From Bin87 sp965207585 (GTDB lineage Bacteria > Chloroflexota > Dehalococcoidia > Lucifugimonadales > UBA3495): 64,000 bases of DNA. Numbering within the stretch: position 1 is the first letter of the stretch; the number at the start of each line of letters is the position of its first letter. Below the pieces are notes generated by a model. The model saw nothing but the letters and a program-made list of their open reading frames with translations. It was not told where the DNA came from and made no database searches. Location of the stretch: NCBI GenBank assembly GCA_965207585.1, contig CBDBMT010000001.1, forward strand, positions 1 to 64,000. Direction: 5' to 3'. Below are positions 44,196-53,550 of the stretch, piece by piece. Both the position numbers and the translations under genes were made by a program.

Positions 44196-44840
44196 TTACG
44201 GTATCTCCACCTCGCGCACTCCGTCCCACACGAAGTCTTCATTGCCGCGTGTCGCCGCCACGACCACGTTGTACGTGCCCGAGGCCAAGCCCGCGAAACT
44301 GGCAGTACCAGGGTCGCCGGTGGAGGAGGCCGGGTTGAATGAGGCCAGGTCCACCACTTCGCTGAAGTCTTCACTGAACACCGCGGCTACGATTATGTCC
44401 GCATTCTGCGCCGAATCCGGCGTCCAGCTTACGACGATCAAATTGAACGATACCCGCGCGGTGACCCCCATGGGCGCCGTCACGTCGTCCCCCGGCATCT
44501 GCGTCGGATCGCTGAAGGTGATCGGCAGGATGTCCTGCAAATCACCCAGCTGCACGATGATCCGACCGCTGTCGCCGTCGTCAGCCGCCAGGGACGCGAA
44601 CACGGTGAACGTCGCCGTGCCGTCGTCGCCCAAAGTCACCTGGTTGGCGGAGTCGGTACCCACCACCAGGGCATCGGTCGGCTGCACCGACACGGTTACC
44701 TTGTCGTTGTCGCCTGCGGTGAGGTGCGGGATCCCGCCCAGCATATCCGTGGCGGTGACGGTGAACATGCCGGAGCCGTTCGGCGGAATGTCGGCGTCGC
44801 CGCTCACGGCCAGGTTGGCCGGCGGGCCGGCCACGGTGAA
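44196..44840 (-). repeat. duplicated 3' gene segment, copy 2
   Basis: Nearly identical to 41370-42015; see that entry. Confidence 0.85.
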
Positions 44841-46550
44841 GTTCAACACCACGTCGTCCACATCGTCGTCGGAGTGGGAGACCGTGATGGCGCGCATGCC
44901 CAGGGCGGCGTCATCCTTGACCGTGTACACGTCGAAAGTGTTGGGAGCTGTGCCGTGGGTCATCTTCGACAGCACGGCGGAGTCGCCAATCTCCACGGTG
45001 GCGGTCTCGGCGCTGAGGGAGTTGTCCACGGCGTCCTTCACCGTGGCGTCCACGACGAACATCTCCTCGCGACCGTACCGCAGCATGTCCATGGCGCAGT
45101 CGTCGCCCTTCAGGTTGAGCGTGTCATCAGTTGCGAGCGCATCGTCGGCGCCAGTGTTGACACAGTAATCAAAGGGGTAGATGCCGGCTTCGATGGTCGC
45201 CGGATCGCCCTTGCGAACGATGTTAATCGTGCCAATCTCCACCCCGTCCGCAGTCACCTTCACCGAGACCCGGAAAGCCGAACTGGGCAGGTTGCTGATG
45301 GTGCGACTGGCCATGGCATCGTCCAAACCAAAGTTGTCAAAGTCAACAGCGGCGGTGGCGCCCTGGGGAACCGCGTTCCTGATGGCGGCGCGCTCGGCGG
45401 AGAGCATCACCACCTGTCTGGAGGCGTCGTCGAGGGCGGCTTCGGTAGCAACGATTTCCCTGGCATCCCCGGTGTGAGGAGCGCTGCGCACGATACCGGC
45501 CGGTTCGCTAGTCACTTCGAAAGTCACTTCCGCGCCGACCAACTCGTTATCCCCCTGGTCGTTGATGATGGCATAGACCGTGGCGGAGTTCTGATCGTCG
45601 GCGAGGGCAAAGTCGGCGCTGGAGCCGTCCAGGACGTAACTGGTGCTGGCGGCGGTGCCACCGGTGACTAACGGAGCGTACGCAACCAACTTGGACCTGA
45701 TCTCGGGCTTGTCGATGTCGTCATTCTCCGTGTCGTCCCCGCCGGATACGGGGTCGCAGTTGGCCGTAAGGCCATCCGGATGCGTGGTGCCGGAGTCAAC
45801 CACTCCGTCGGGGCCGAGATCGCACTCGTAGTAGTCTTCAACGATCTCGTTGCGGTCGGGACCATCCGCTCCCACCACCGGCGGGCTCAGGAATTGAACG
45901 CGGATGCCGAATAGAGCGTCGCCGTCAAGGGACGTTGATTCCTTAGACAAGTTGTTGTTCGCGGCATCGCCGCCGGGATTACTTATGGAGGGCGTACCAG
46001 GGACGTAAACAAAGAGGTACACCTGGCCTATGTCGTTGGCCATGGATCTGGTTACCGTGAAGGTGCTCGGTGTGTCCGGGTCACCCGATATTGTGCCGAG
46101 CCTTTTTGTGCCGAAAGCGTCGGCTTCAAAATACACGGTATGCCGGTCCACGCCCTCTTTGCCGAGGTGAGGGCCGCCCGACGTGTACATATTGTCGTTC
46201 GCGGTTCCTATCGAGGAATCGCGAGCCTTGACCTTGGGAAAGTCGGTGCCGCCGGTGATGTACACCCGCCTGGCCACCGCTGCGGTTCCGTCGGTGTAAA
46301 GCGAAACTTCCAGCGAATCTTCCCTGGTGATACAGGGTCCGTCCGTCAAGTCGTCGTTGTTTTCCACGTCGCCTTCGCACACGGTGCCAGTGGCGATGTT
46401 GTCATCATCCGGTGTATTGAAGCTCTGCGCTTCGACGGTGGGCGCGCCGCTGCCGCCGGGCAGCGCGCCGGCGACCAGGAAGGCGGCCAGCACCAACGCC
46501 GGCACGAGGGCAAGCATTGGCACAATCCAGATTTTGTTCTTTGTTCTCAT
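44196..46550 (-). CDS. large exported Ig-like surface protein
   Basis: The ATG at 46550 (MRTKNKIWIVPMLALVPALV) follows GGAGTGATA and gives 784 residues. The signal peptide ends at about residue 42 (APTVEAQS). Beta-rich modules follow (SLEVSLYTDGTAAVARRVYI; SATVYAIINDQGDNELVGAE; EVTFEVTSEPAGIV) with four or more Cys, and the C-terminal 215 residues are shared with the neighbour. It is the first gene of the surface cluster and diverges from the sensor-kinase gene across a 320-bp region rich in inverted repeats. Confidence 0.8.
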   Translation of the reverse strand: MRTKNKIWIVPMLALVPALVLAAFLVAGALPGGSGAPTVEAQSFNTPDDDNIATGTVCEGDVENNDDLTDGPCITREDSLEVSLYTDGTAAVARRVYITGGTDFPKVKARDSSIGTANDNMYTSGGPHLGKEGVDRHTVYFEADAFGTKRLGTISGDPDTPSTFTVTRSMANDIGQVYLFVYVPGTPSISNPGGDAANNNLSKESTSLDGDALFGIRVQFLSPPVVGADGPDRNEIVEDYYECDLGPDGVVDSGTTHPDGLTANCDPVSGGDDTENDDIDKPEIRSKLVAYAPLVTGGTAASTSYVLDGSSADFALADDQNSATVYAIINDQGDNELVGAEVTFEVTSEPAGIVRSAPHTGDAREIVATEAALDDASRQVVMLSAERAAIRNAVPQGATAAVDFDNFGLDDAMASRTISNLPSSAFRVSVKVTADGVEIGTINIVRKGDPATIEAGIYPFDYCVNTGADDALATDDTLNLKGDDCAMDMLRYGREEMFVVDATVKDAVDNSLSAETATVEIGDSAVLSKMTHGTAPNTFDVYTVKDDAALGMRAITVSHSDDDVDDVVLNFTVAGPPANLAVSGDADIPPNGSGMFTVTATDMLGGIPHLTAGDNDKVTVSVQPTDALVVGTDSANQVTLGDDGTATFTVFASLAADDGDSGRIIVQLGDLQDILPITFSDPTQMPGDDVTAPMGVTARVSFNLIVVSWTPDSAQNADIIVAAVFSEDFSEVVDLASFNPASSTGDPGTASFAGLASGTYNVVVAATRGNEDFVWDGVREVEIP

Positions 46551-46642
46551 TATCACTCCAAATTCGTCCTGCAATTCTCCATGTGACCAAAAACGGTTGT
46601 TGGACTTCCGTGGCGGTGCGCCCACACGCCGTCAAGGCTCAA

Positions 46643-46849
46643 TCACGGTTCGGATGACCGTGACATTTCCGGGCTTACCTCCGTGCCGGAGCGACGGCGA
46701 GGCACAATTCGTGATGGTCGCGTCACGCAGGTCACGGTTAAATCAACGGGTTTGGATGTCCAAACGGTGGATATGGTACACTATGCGTGTGAGATAAATG
46801 TCAAATATCGGGCGATTTTGCATTAATTCTTGTCCAATTTTCCGGACAA
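46643..46849. promoter_or_regulatory. divergent promoter region with three perfect inverted repeats
   Basis: TCACGGT-7-ACCGTGA (46643-46663), GTTTGGA-2-TCCAAAC (46751-46766) and TTGTCC-8-GGACAA (46830-46849) are perfect inverted repeats in the gap between the surface cluster and the sensor gene. A possible -10 box TACACT lies at 46778-46783, just after the second repeat. These are candidate binding sites for the winged-helix domain of the downstream protein. Confidence 0.45.
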
Positions 46850-46871
46850 TTTTGAGGTGAGCGATAAACCG

Positions 46872-49274
46872 ATGGAAGATCTGGTTCAAGAAAACGCGGC
46901 GCTGCGGGAGCGGCTGCTCCGGCTCAGCGAGGCCAGCCTGCGCATCAACGAAAGCCTGGACTTCGACACCGTGCTGCAGGGGGTGATGGACTCCGCCCGC
47001 TCGCTGACCGGAGCGCGCTACGGGGTGATCATCCTCCTGGACGATGCCGGCGACCCGCAGGACTTTCACTTTTCGGGCATGACCGAACTGGAGGCGGAGC
47101 TGTTTCACCAATTGCCGGAAGGAATACGGCTGTTTGAATACCTGAGCCGACTGCCGCAGCCCCTGCGGCTCCCGGACCTGCTGGGGCACATCCGGGAGAC
47201 GGATCATCTGCTGGACCTCCAGCCGCCGGTGGAAGTGGGGCCGGTGGTGCCCTTCCTGGCGGCGCCGGTGCTGCACCGGGGCGAGCGGGTCGGCAACTTC
47301 TTCCTGGCCAAGATCGAGCCAGGCGCTGAGTTCAGCCAGGAGGACGAGGAGACGCTGACCATGTTCGCCGCCCAGGCGGCCATGGTGGTTGCCAACGCGC
47401 GCCGGCACCGGGACGAGCAGCGCGCCCGCAACGACTTGCAGACCCTGATCGACACCTCCCCGGTAGGCGTCGCCGTCTTCGATGCTACGACGGGCGCGCC
47501 GGTGTCTCTCAACCGGGAGGCGCTCCGCCTCTTTGACGAACTCAGAAACCCGGACCAGACGCCGGAGCAGCTCCTGGAAGCGCTGACCGTCGTGCGGGGC
47601 GACGGGCGGGAGGTCTCCCTCCAGGAGTTTCCCATGTCCCGGGCGCTGAGCATCGGCGAGACGATACGGGCCGAGGAGATCGTGCTGCGGGTCCCGGACG
47701 GCCGGAGGGTCGCCGTCCTGGTCAACGCCACGCCCATCCGCTCCGAGGACGGCGAGGTCCGGTCTTTCGTCGTGACCCTGCAGGACCTGACGCCCCTGGA
47801 GGAGTTGGAGCGGCTGCGGGCCGAGTTCCTGGGGATGGTCAGCCACGAACTGCGGACGCCCCTGGCCGCCGTCAAGGGTTCCATCGCCACCTTGCTGGAC
47901 GCCTCGGCCGCTCTGAGCCCGGCGGAGACGGTTCAGTTCCACCGGATCATCGACGCGCAGACCGACCGGATGCGCGCGCTGATCAGCGACCTGCTGGACG
48001 TGGCCCGCATCGAGACGGGCACGCTTTCCATCTCCCCGGAGCCCACCGACCTGTCCGTGCTGGTGGAGGATGCCCGCCGGGCGTTTCTCGGCGGGAGAAG
48101 CGGGAACAGTCCCCAGCTCCACATCGACCTCGCTCCGGGACTGCCCTGGGTGATGGCGGACCGCTTGCGCGTCGTGCAGGTGCTGGGCAACCTGCTCTCC
48201 AACGCGGCCCGGCACTCGGACGAGTCCTCCGCCATCCGATTGACGGCCGCGCGCGACGGGTTCCACGTGGCGCTCTCCGTGTCCGACGACGGCCGGGGCA
48301 TACTGCCGGAGCACCTGCCGCATCTCTTCAGAAAGTTCACCAGCGCGCCCGACGACAGCCGCCGGGACGGCGCGGAACGAACGGGTCTCGGCCTGGCCAT
48401 CTGCAAGGGAATAATCGAGGCCCACGGCGGGCGCATCTGGGCGGAAAGCGACGGGCCCGGTCTGGGCACCCGGTTCACCTTCACCATCCCGGTGGCCGAG
48501 ACGGCCGGGACCAGGGCGGCCGGCCTGGGTGCCACCGCCGTTGGCTCGTCTCGTCAGGCGGAGCCGGAACCGGCGCGCATCCTCGCGGTGGACGACGACC
48601 CCCAGATGCTGCGACACGTTCGCGACGCGCTGTCCCGGGCGGGCTATGTCCCCGTGGTTACCGGCGACCCCGGGGAGGCGCTCGTAATGTTGCAGGAGGA
48701 ACAGCCTCACTTGGTGCTGCTGGATTTGGCGCTGCCGGGTACCGACGGGATCGAGTTGATGGGCGAGATCGCCGCCGTTGCCGACGTGCCGGTCATCTTC
48801 CTGTCCGCCTACGGCCGGGAGGAAAACATTACCCAGGCCCTGGACATGGGAGCCGTGGACTACATCGTCAAGCCCTTCTCACCCGTGGAACTGGCCGCCA
48901 GGATCAGAGCGGCCCTGCGCAAGCGGGAGGCTCCCGAACCGCCGGATACCTTTGCGCTGGGGGACCTGACCATCCACTATGCTGACCGAAGGGCGCTCTT
49001 TGCCGGCAGACCCCTCCGGCTGACCTCCATTGAGTATCGGCTGCTCGCTGAACTTGCGGCGAATGCCGGGTGGGTGGTGACCTACGAGCATCTGCTGAAG
49101 GCGATTTGGGGAAAGGAGGCCGATAGCGACCTGCGCCCCATGCGCACCGCCATCAGCAGCATCCGCCGCAAGTTGGGCGACGACGCCGACCACCCCACCT
49201 ACATCTTCACCGAACCCCGCGTCGGTTACTGGATGCCCAGAATGGGAGAAGAGGATGAAGCGCCAGAGGCCTAG
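46872..49274 (+). CDS. GAF-PAS-histidine kinase-receiver-winged helix fusion
   Basis: The ATG at 46872 with GAGGTGAG upstream gives 800 residues; a GTG five codons earlier is possible. Domains: coiled coil and GAF (about 1-175), PAS (about 185-305), HisKA with phospho-His325 (MVSHELRTPLAAVKG), HATPase (N444 in LLSNAARHSD; DDGRGILPEH; GLGLAICKGI), receiver (about 567-690, phospho-Asp618 in LLDLALPGTDG, K in YIVKPFSP), and an OmpR/PhoB-type winged helix (about 705-800; LTSIEYRLLAELAANAGWVV; MRTAISSIRRKLGDD). No membrane segment, so it is a soluble sensor. All steps of a two-component pathway, from sensing to DNA binding, lie in one chain. Divergent from the surface genes, which are plausible targets. 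Confidence 0.92.
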   Translation: MEDLVQENAALRERLLRLSEASLRINESLDFDTVLQGVMDSARSLTGARYGVIILLDDAGDPQDFHFSGMTELEAELFHQLPEGIRLFEYLSRLPQPLRLPDLLGHIRETDHLLDLQPPVEVGPVVPFLAAPVLHRGERVGNFFLAKIEPGAEFSQEDEETLTMFAAQAAMVVANARRHRDEQRARNDLQTLIDTSPVGVAVFDATTGAPVSLNREALRLFDELRNPDQTPEQLLEALTVVRGDGREVSLQEFPMSRALSIGETIRAEEIVLRVPDGRRVAVLVNATPIRSEDGEVRSFVVTLQDLTPLEELERLRAEFLGMVSHELRTPLAAVKGSIATLLDASAALSPAETVQFHRIIDAQTDRMRALISDLLDVARIETGTLSISPEPTDLSVLVEDARRAFLGGRSGNSPQLHIDLAPGLPWVMADRLRVVQVLGNLLSNAARHSDESSAIRLTAARDGFHVALSVSDDGRGILPEHLPHLFRKFTSAPDDSRRDGAERTGLGLAICKGIIEAHGGRIWAESDGPGLGTRFTFTIPVAETAGTRAAGLGATAVGSSRQAEPEPARILAVDDDPQMLRHVRDALSRAGYVPVVTGDPGEALVMLQEEQPHLVLLDLALPGTDGIELMGEIAAVADVPVIFLSAYGREENITQALDMGAVDYIVKPFSPVELAARIRAALRKREAPEPPDTFALGDLTIHYADRRALFAGRPLRLTSIEYRLLAELAANAGWVVTYEHLLKAIWGKEADSDLRPMRTAISSIRRKLGDDADHPTYIFTEPRVGYWMPRMGEEDEAPEA

Positions 49275-49362
49275 CCTTTCAGCCGTTGCCTCAGATTTGA
49301 CTACGGTGAGGTGCGGGACTTGGCCGAGCCCTATCCATCTTTTATGTTTCGGTTCTGAATAG

Positions 49363-50070
49363 TCAACAGCCCCATCGTCCAGTGATGGCGCCGGCGAACC
49401 GCACGTAACCACCGGGGACGATGCGGTGGATTTCTGCCTGTCCCGCGTTGATTTCCAACACGAACCGCACCGGAGCGGCGGAAGGATAGTGGGGCAGCTT
49501 CTCGAGGGGCGTCTCCGGCTCCGGGTTGGGCACGTTAGCGCTCACTCCAGCCACGGTGCAGTCCGCCTTTATCCAGACCATGTCCAGCGGGAAGTGCATG
49601 TCGGGCATCCAGAAGGTGCGCGGCCCATCCTCGTCATAGACGAACAGCATAGCGCGGTCGGCGTCCAGCGACGGGCGGCCCGACAACCCTTGCGAACGCT
49701 CCGACGAAGTCACGGCAAGATCAGCCACATAGGTGGTGTTGCCAATTCTGACCAGTGGCACGTCGGGAGTCGGGGGCGGTTCTGGAGTATCGGTGGGCAC
49801 GAGCGTAGCGGTCGGAGCCAGCGTGGAGGTTGGAGTGGGCGCGATTGTCGCCTCCGGCTTTGCAGTCGCGGTGGGCGGAGGCGCGGAGGTGGTTGGGATG
49901 ACCTCGACGGTGGCAGTCGGCTCAGCTGCCGGGGCAGGTTCGCCAGCACAGGCGAGACCCGCAAGGAGCAGAATAACCGCCATCCACACCCGTTGGATTG
50001 GCACCTCGCGCAGCCTTTTCAAAGTTAACACGTCGTTCCAGCGAAAGTGGGCCAATAGGCGAACAGTCAC
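49363..50070 (-). CDS. exported DUF192 protein with Thr/Pro linker
   Basis: The GTG start at 50070 is tentative; a GTG at 50004 with AAAAGG upstream is an alternative. A hydrophobic segment ending LLLAGLACAGE suggests a signal or lipoprotein peptide (the lipobox is imperfect). A linker of about 60 residues rich in Pro/Thr/Ala follows, then a DUF192 domain (YVADLAVTSSERSQGLSGRP; MLFVYDEDGPRTFWMPDMHF; PLDMVWIK). DUF192 domains are small beta barrels found outside the cytoplasm, function unknown. It follows the FN3-like gene by 7 bp. Confidence 0.85.
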   Translation of the reverse strand: MTVRLLAHFRWNDVLTLKRLREVPIQRVWMAVILLLAGLACAGEPAPAAEPTATVEVIPTTSAPPPTATAKPEATIAPTPTSTLAPTATLVPTDTPEPPPTPDVPLVRIGNTTYVADLAVTSSERSQGLSGRPSLDADRAMLFVYDEDGPRTFWMPDMHFPLDMVWIKADCTVAGVSANVPNPEPETPLEKLPHYPSAAPVRFVLEINAGQAEIHRIVPGGYVRFAGAITGRWGC

Positions 50071-50076
50071 ACATCC

Positions 50077-50940
50077 TCAGCGGGAGACGCCCGGTTCCCA
50101 GCGGATCGTCCGCCAGGCATCGTCGGTGAAGCCCTGTTCCACGCGCATCTGCAGTAGGTAGTGGGCCTCGGGGTTCCACGGGTGCAGGTGGAGCGAGCAC
50201 TCACCTTCGTTGGTGCAGTTGTTCTCGCTGGCCCAGGCACTCCCGTAGGCGCTCCCGCCCGGAGGCGGGATATCCTCCGGTGGCGTTTCTCCCCATGTCC
50301 AGCGGAAAAGGAACAGAAAGTCCGGTTGAGTCGCCCACCAGAGATCGAATTGCCAGAGCAGACGGCCATTTCCGTCGATCCTCAGGTCGTGGGGACCGGG
50401 ACCCTCAACCGACGTCAGCGGTGCCCGAAAGACTACGATGGCCGGAACTCGGTTGTCGTTACCCTGACTCCAGAGGCGGACCTCATACGCTTGGCCGGGC
50501 CAGAGGTTATCCAAACGATAACCCGAGAGATCCACCCCCAACCGAAGGTCCGGCCCAAGGCTCCGATGAGGCAGGGTTTCGCCCTGGTCGTCCAAGGCCG
50601 TGGCCCGAAGGAAGTATCCGGTCGGCTCGCCGAGGAGGGGCGCGTCCCATCGGAGCGCCAGATGATCCGGCTGGGCCTGCCAAGCCACGTTGCGCGGTGC
50701 CCTCGCAGTCGTTCCGGTCACCATGCCCGCCACTGGCGGCATAACGTCGAGGATCGTAACGGTGTCGTATCCGCCCAGGCTCATGGAGAACCCTTCCGGC
50801 CCGGCCCCGACGCCCACCAGGTCTTTGAAATGTGCCGGGGCTGCGGCTCTGGTCGCGCCGACCCGGTCGTCGAACTGGGGGCGCGGCAGGCAGCACGTTC
50901 GACTCTTCGGTGGACTGGCGGTAGGTCCAGCGTCATACAC
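50077..50940 (-). CDS. FN3-like domain protein, N-terminus doubtful
   Basis: From about residue 40 the sequence is protein-like (HFKDLVGVGAGPEGFSMSLG), and residues 85-175 form an FN3-like module (APRNVAWQAQPDHLALRWDA; LWPGQAYEVRLWSQGNDN). The C-terminal 110 residues are Trp-rich (LLWQFDLWWATQPDFLFLFR). The first 35 residues look random and there is no signal peptide or good ribosome binding site, so the gene may have lost its 5' end. It precedes the DUF192 gene on the same strand. Confidence 0.5.
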   Translation of the reverse strand: MYDAGPTASPPKSRTCCLPRPQFDDRVGATRAAAPAHFKDLVGVGAGPEGFSMSLGGYDTVTILDVMPPVAGMVTGTTARAPRNVAWQAQPDHLALRWDAPLLGEPTGYFLRATALDDQGETLPHRSLGPDLRLGVDLSGYRLDNLWPGQAYEVRLWSQGNDNRVPAIVVFRAPLTSVEGPGPHDLRIDGNGRLLWQFDLWWATQPDFLFLFRWTWGETPPEDIPPPGGSAYGSAWASENNCTNEGECSLHLHPWNPEAHYLLQMRVEQGFTDDAWRTIRWEPGVSR

Positions 50941-51218
50941 AGTCTCATATAAATTGAAGCGTGGCTGATACCCTACGCATAGATGCGGGGATGCATAATT
51001 AGCGGCGCTTCATCGCGTCTCCGAATTGACACTGGAGAGGGCCAGGACGCCATGCGTGTATCACAGCGTCTGCCTTCAGACCTTCCCAGCTTTGCGCCGG
51101 CAAATAGCCCAGACGCGGGAGCTCGCAGACGCGGCAATCGAATGCCCGTTTCAACCAGGCAGATGAACCAGATGATCGCCACGTCGAGAATCGTAACCAA
51201 TGCAGCAAGGAGAGCGCC

Positions 51219-52028
51219 GTGTTGACCAAACGTTGCCTTCTGTTCATCAGACATGCACCCAAACCCTCGACATTGAAATTGCTGGTCATCATTGCCGCAA
51301 TTGGGATCACCGGGGGCACTGGCGCCCTGGTCGGCGTCGCTCTAGCGCAACAGACCGAGTGGATTCGCCCATTGGCGGAAGAGTACAGCCTGGTCTATAA
51401 GGCCGCCTACGACGAGGCAAACGAACACGGCCTATTCGAAGCGGGACGCGAGGTTGTTGCCGAACAGGTACTGTACGCCTACATCGCCACCCGCTCGTCC
51501 GCGCACGGCAACGGCGCATCCTCGCCGCCGGGCGGTGAGCCGGGCACCGGGGGGCAGCCGAATGTTACACCCACGTTGGGACCGTCCCCAACGCCAACGC
51601 CAACACCTACCCCAACGCCGGCAGCTACGATAACCACTTCCGACGTCGATGGGTACCATTCAAATTTCCGGGTTGATATCCTGGTCTCTTCCATCGGCGT
51701 GAACCTGTCGATGTGGCGCGTCAACACGTACACCGCCAACGGCTCGACCGTGAAGCTGACCAGCGATGGAACACTGACCACGGGCGCTGGCGGAACCCCG
51801 CTGAAAGACCGTTACTATTGGGCCTGCAACCCGGTCAATGGAAGCATCGGCGAAGGTAGGACGTACGCCAGCGACCAACACAACGTTAGCTTGCGCAAAA
51901 CCAATTTGGACAACGCGCCCCTGCTGCGTAGCGGCCTGGGCGAACGGGTAGTTCGGATATGCGCCGGCAATGAGTCCGCACCCGCCAGTTCCGCTACGAC
52001 GTCATGGGGCCAATCCAACAGCTTTTAA
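51219..52028 (+). CDS. exported or anchored protein with Pro-Thr linker, unknown
   Basis: A GTG start at 51219 has AAGGAG 6 bases upstream; 269 residues. An N-terminal hydrophobic segment (about 20-42, ending GVALAQQ) is a signal peptide or anchor. A helical part (WIRPLAEEYSLVYKAAYDEA) is followed by a Gly/Pro/Thr linker with TPTPTPTPTP at about 125-135. The C-terminal beta domain (NFRVDILVSSIGVNLSMWRV) has two Cys. No family recognised. Confidence 0.7.
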   Translation: MLTKRCLLFIRHAPKPSTLKLLVIIAAIGITGGTGALVGVALAQQTEWIRPLAEEYSLVYKAAYDEANEHGLFEAGREVVAEQVLYAYIATRSSAHGNGASSPPGGEPGTGGQPNVTPTLGPSPTPTPTPTPTPAATITTSDVDGYHSNFRVDILVSSIGVNLSMWRVNTYTANGSTVKLTSDGTLTTGAGGTPLKDRYYWACNPVNGSIGEGRTYASDQHNVSLRKTNLDNAPLLRSGLGERVVRICAGNESAPASSATTSWGQSNSF

Positions 52029-52239
52029 TGGGCCGCCCCTGACCCGCATCCTCGTCCTATGACCCGCCAAGTCGTGAGCGGTCGCGTCGACGACCCGCGT
52101 TCCTGCCTGAACCCAACGCCCACCAGTTCCGCGAGATGTCCTGGGGCCGCGGCTCCGCCCGCGCCGTCCACCAGGACCGCCTCGCACGGGACAACCCCGC
52201 CGCGCTGGGCTGCCGGAACGGCTGGGACGACCAAGGCGT

Positions 52240-52641
52240 TCAGTCGGCGCCGCCGTCCAGCGATGCCGCCACCTTCTCCCGCAGTTCCCTGAAGTTCACC
52301 GGCTTCGCCACAAAGCCCCGTGCTCCTCGCGCCTCAGCCATCCGCACGTTCTCCTCGTTTCCATAGGCCGAAACCACCAGCGACGGCACGCTCGGCCACA
52401 ACTGCCCCAGCGCGTCAAGCAACTCCCAGCCGTTCATCTCCGGCATGTTCAGGTCCGTAATCACCAGCCTGACGTCCGGATGCTCTTCCAGCACCTCCAA
52501 CGCCTGCCGCCCCGAAAGGGCGAACAGAAACTGGTACCGCCCGGTCCTCACCTCGCGACGCATCTGCTGCCGGAACATCGGCTCGACGTCGGCCTCGTCA
52601 TCCACCACCAATAGTTTTCGCGCCTCCGTAACTCTACTCAT
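52240..52641 (-). CDS. CheY-like response regulator (single receiver domain)
   Basis: The ATG at 52641 follows GGAGGTG; 133 residues. LLVVDDEADVEPMFRQQMRR supplies the acidic pocket, LVITDLNMPEMNGWELLDAL the phospho-Asp, SLVVSAYGNEE the conserved Ser, and GFVAKPVNF the Lys. There is no output domain, so it works by protein contact. No histidine kinase is adjacent; the fusion kinase 3 kb away has its own receiver. Confidence 0.92.
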   Translation of the reverse strand: MSRVTEARKLLVVDDEADVEPMFRQQMRREVRTGRYQFLFALSGRQALEVLEEHPDVRLVITDLNMPEMNGWELLDALGQLWPSVPSLVVSAYGNEENVRMAEARGARGFVAKPVNFRELREKVAASLDGGAD

Positions 52642-52659
52642 CTCGGTACACCTCCACAC

Positions 52660-53148
52660 CGAACTGAGGCTGACTGCGGCCGCGACCCGTGGCGCAGGCT
52701 ACCTTGTTTTGCCAAACTTGCTCGCCATTTTACCGACACCCGCCGGCGCATTGGAATGCCACGACAGCCCACTCGTCGTCTGTTCCCGACCGCCTGCCCC
52801 GCCTGGGACGGTGCCGCGTGCGGAACACACCCTTCGCAATGGCGTTCAGGTCGCCTTCACCGTACCCGCGAGGAAGCGAGTGAAGCACGTGTGGACGTAC
52901 TGGGGTGCTGTTGCGGAGACGCCGGTCCAATCCGGTTCAGGCTACCCGTGCGGTGGCCTGAGCGAGGACCAGGACAGGTGCTGAGTGTGTCGGCGTTGTG
53001 AAGGGATTTGTGACCCGCTGCGGCGACGGCGACGGCGACGGGAGCGATAGGCGCACACGTTGCGACAAGAGACACGGGGAGACTGGCCTGGCGCAAGTCC
53101 GCGAGGCGGTTGGGTAGTTCGGTGGACGGACAAACGCTGTGGACGCGG
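52660..53148. other. no supported gene
   Basis: Short GC-rich frames on both strands have low-complexity composition. A (CGGCGA)n stretch lies near 53020-53040. Confidence 0.5.
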
Positions 53149-53531
53149 TCAGGAAGGTAGGGGCAGGGCACGCAGTTGCGCCAGGGCGGAGCTGAATTGG
53201 TTTTGCCAGGGCCAGCCCTGGGGGAGATGCAGAGTCAAGCGACGTGCCTTGCGGGTGATACGTCCTGCCAGGGAGAAGAAGAGTCGGCGGAGGGTCTTGG
53301 TGGTTGCCACCGGTTCGCCCAGCCCGATGCGCGCGGTCCGGCGGGCCAGGTTATGGGCGATGACTTGGACGCCAGCCAGGCGGCGTTGGCTGGGAAGCGT
53401 CCCGAAGGCAGGTGGTTGAGACCCACGCCGTACTTGAGGTCGCGGATGGCGTTCTCCACTAGAGACTGAGACTGATAGAACTGTTCGCGTTGGGGATTAC
53501 GGAATCCGTTGATGTCGGACCCTGTTTTCCT
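53149..53531 (-). pseudogene. C-terminal fragment of an IS1380-like DDE transposase
   Basis: Minus strand: GSDINGFRNPQREQFYQSQS, then LVENAIRDLKYGVGLNHLPS and ANAAWLA in one frame. The sequence continues near 53370 in another frame as VQVIAHNLARRTARIGLGEP and ends LHLPQGWPWQNQF and a TGA at 53149. The 'E-N-x-I-R-D-L-K' helix carries the last acidic residue of IS1380/IS4-type enzymes. The 5' two thirds are missing and a frameshift is present. No terminal repeats were identified. Confidence 0.65.
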
Positions 53532-53550
53532 CTAATTGAACAATCCTACT

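Noticed and set aside
46743..48710. A 655-codon minus-strand frame opposite the sensor kinase
   Set aside because: Antisense to complete GAF, PAS and kinase domains; composition rich in Gln/Arg/His. The 505-codon frame at 23729-25246 opposite NurA is the same kind of shadow.
50973..51254. Minus-strand frame of 93 codons starting MSDEQKATFGQHG with one hydrophobic segment
   Set aside because: Only the first 40 residues look like protein, and its start overlaps the well-supported divergent gene at 51219. It could be a small membrane protein fragment but support is too thin.
51590..51635. CCAACGCCAACG-type tandem repeat as a regulatory repeat
   Set aside because: It codes for a Thr-Pro linker inside an exported protein, which fully explains the periodicity.
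53020..53045. (CGGCGA)n tract after 53 kb as a functional repeat
   Set aside because: Only four units in a stretch without genes; no sign of function.
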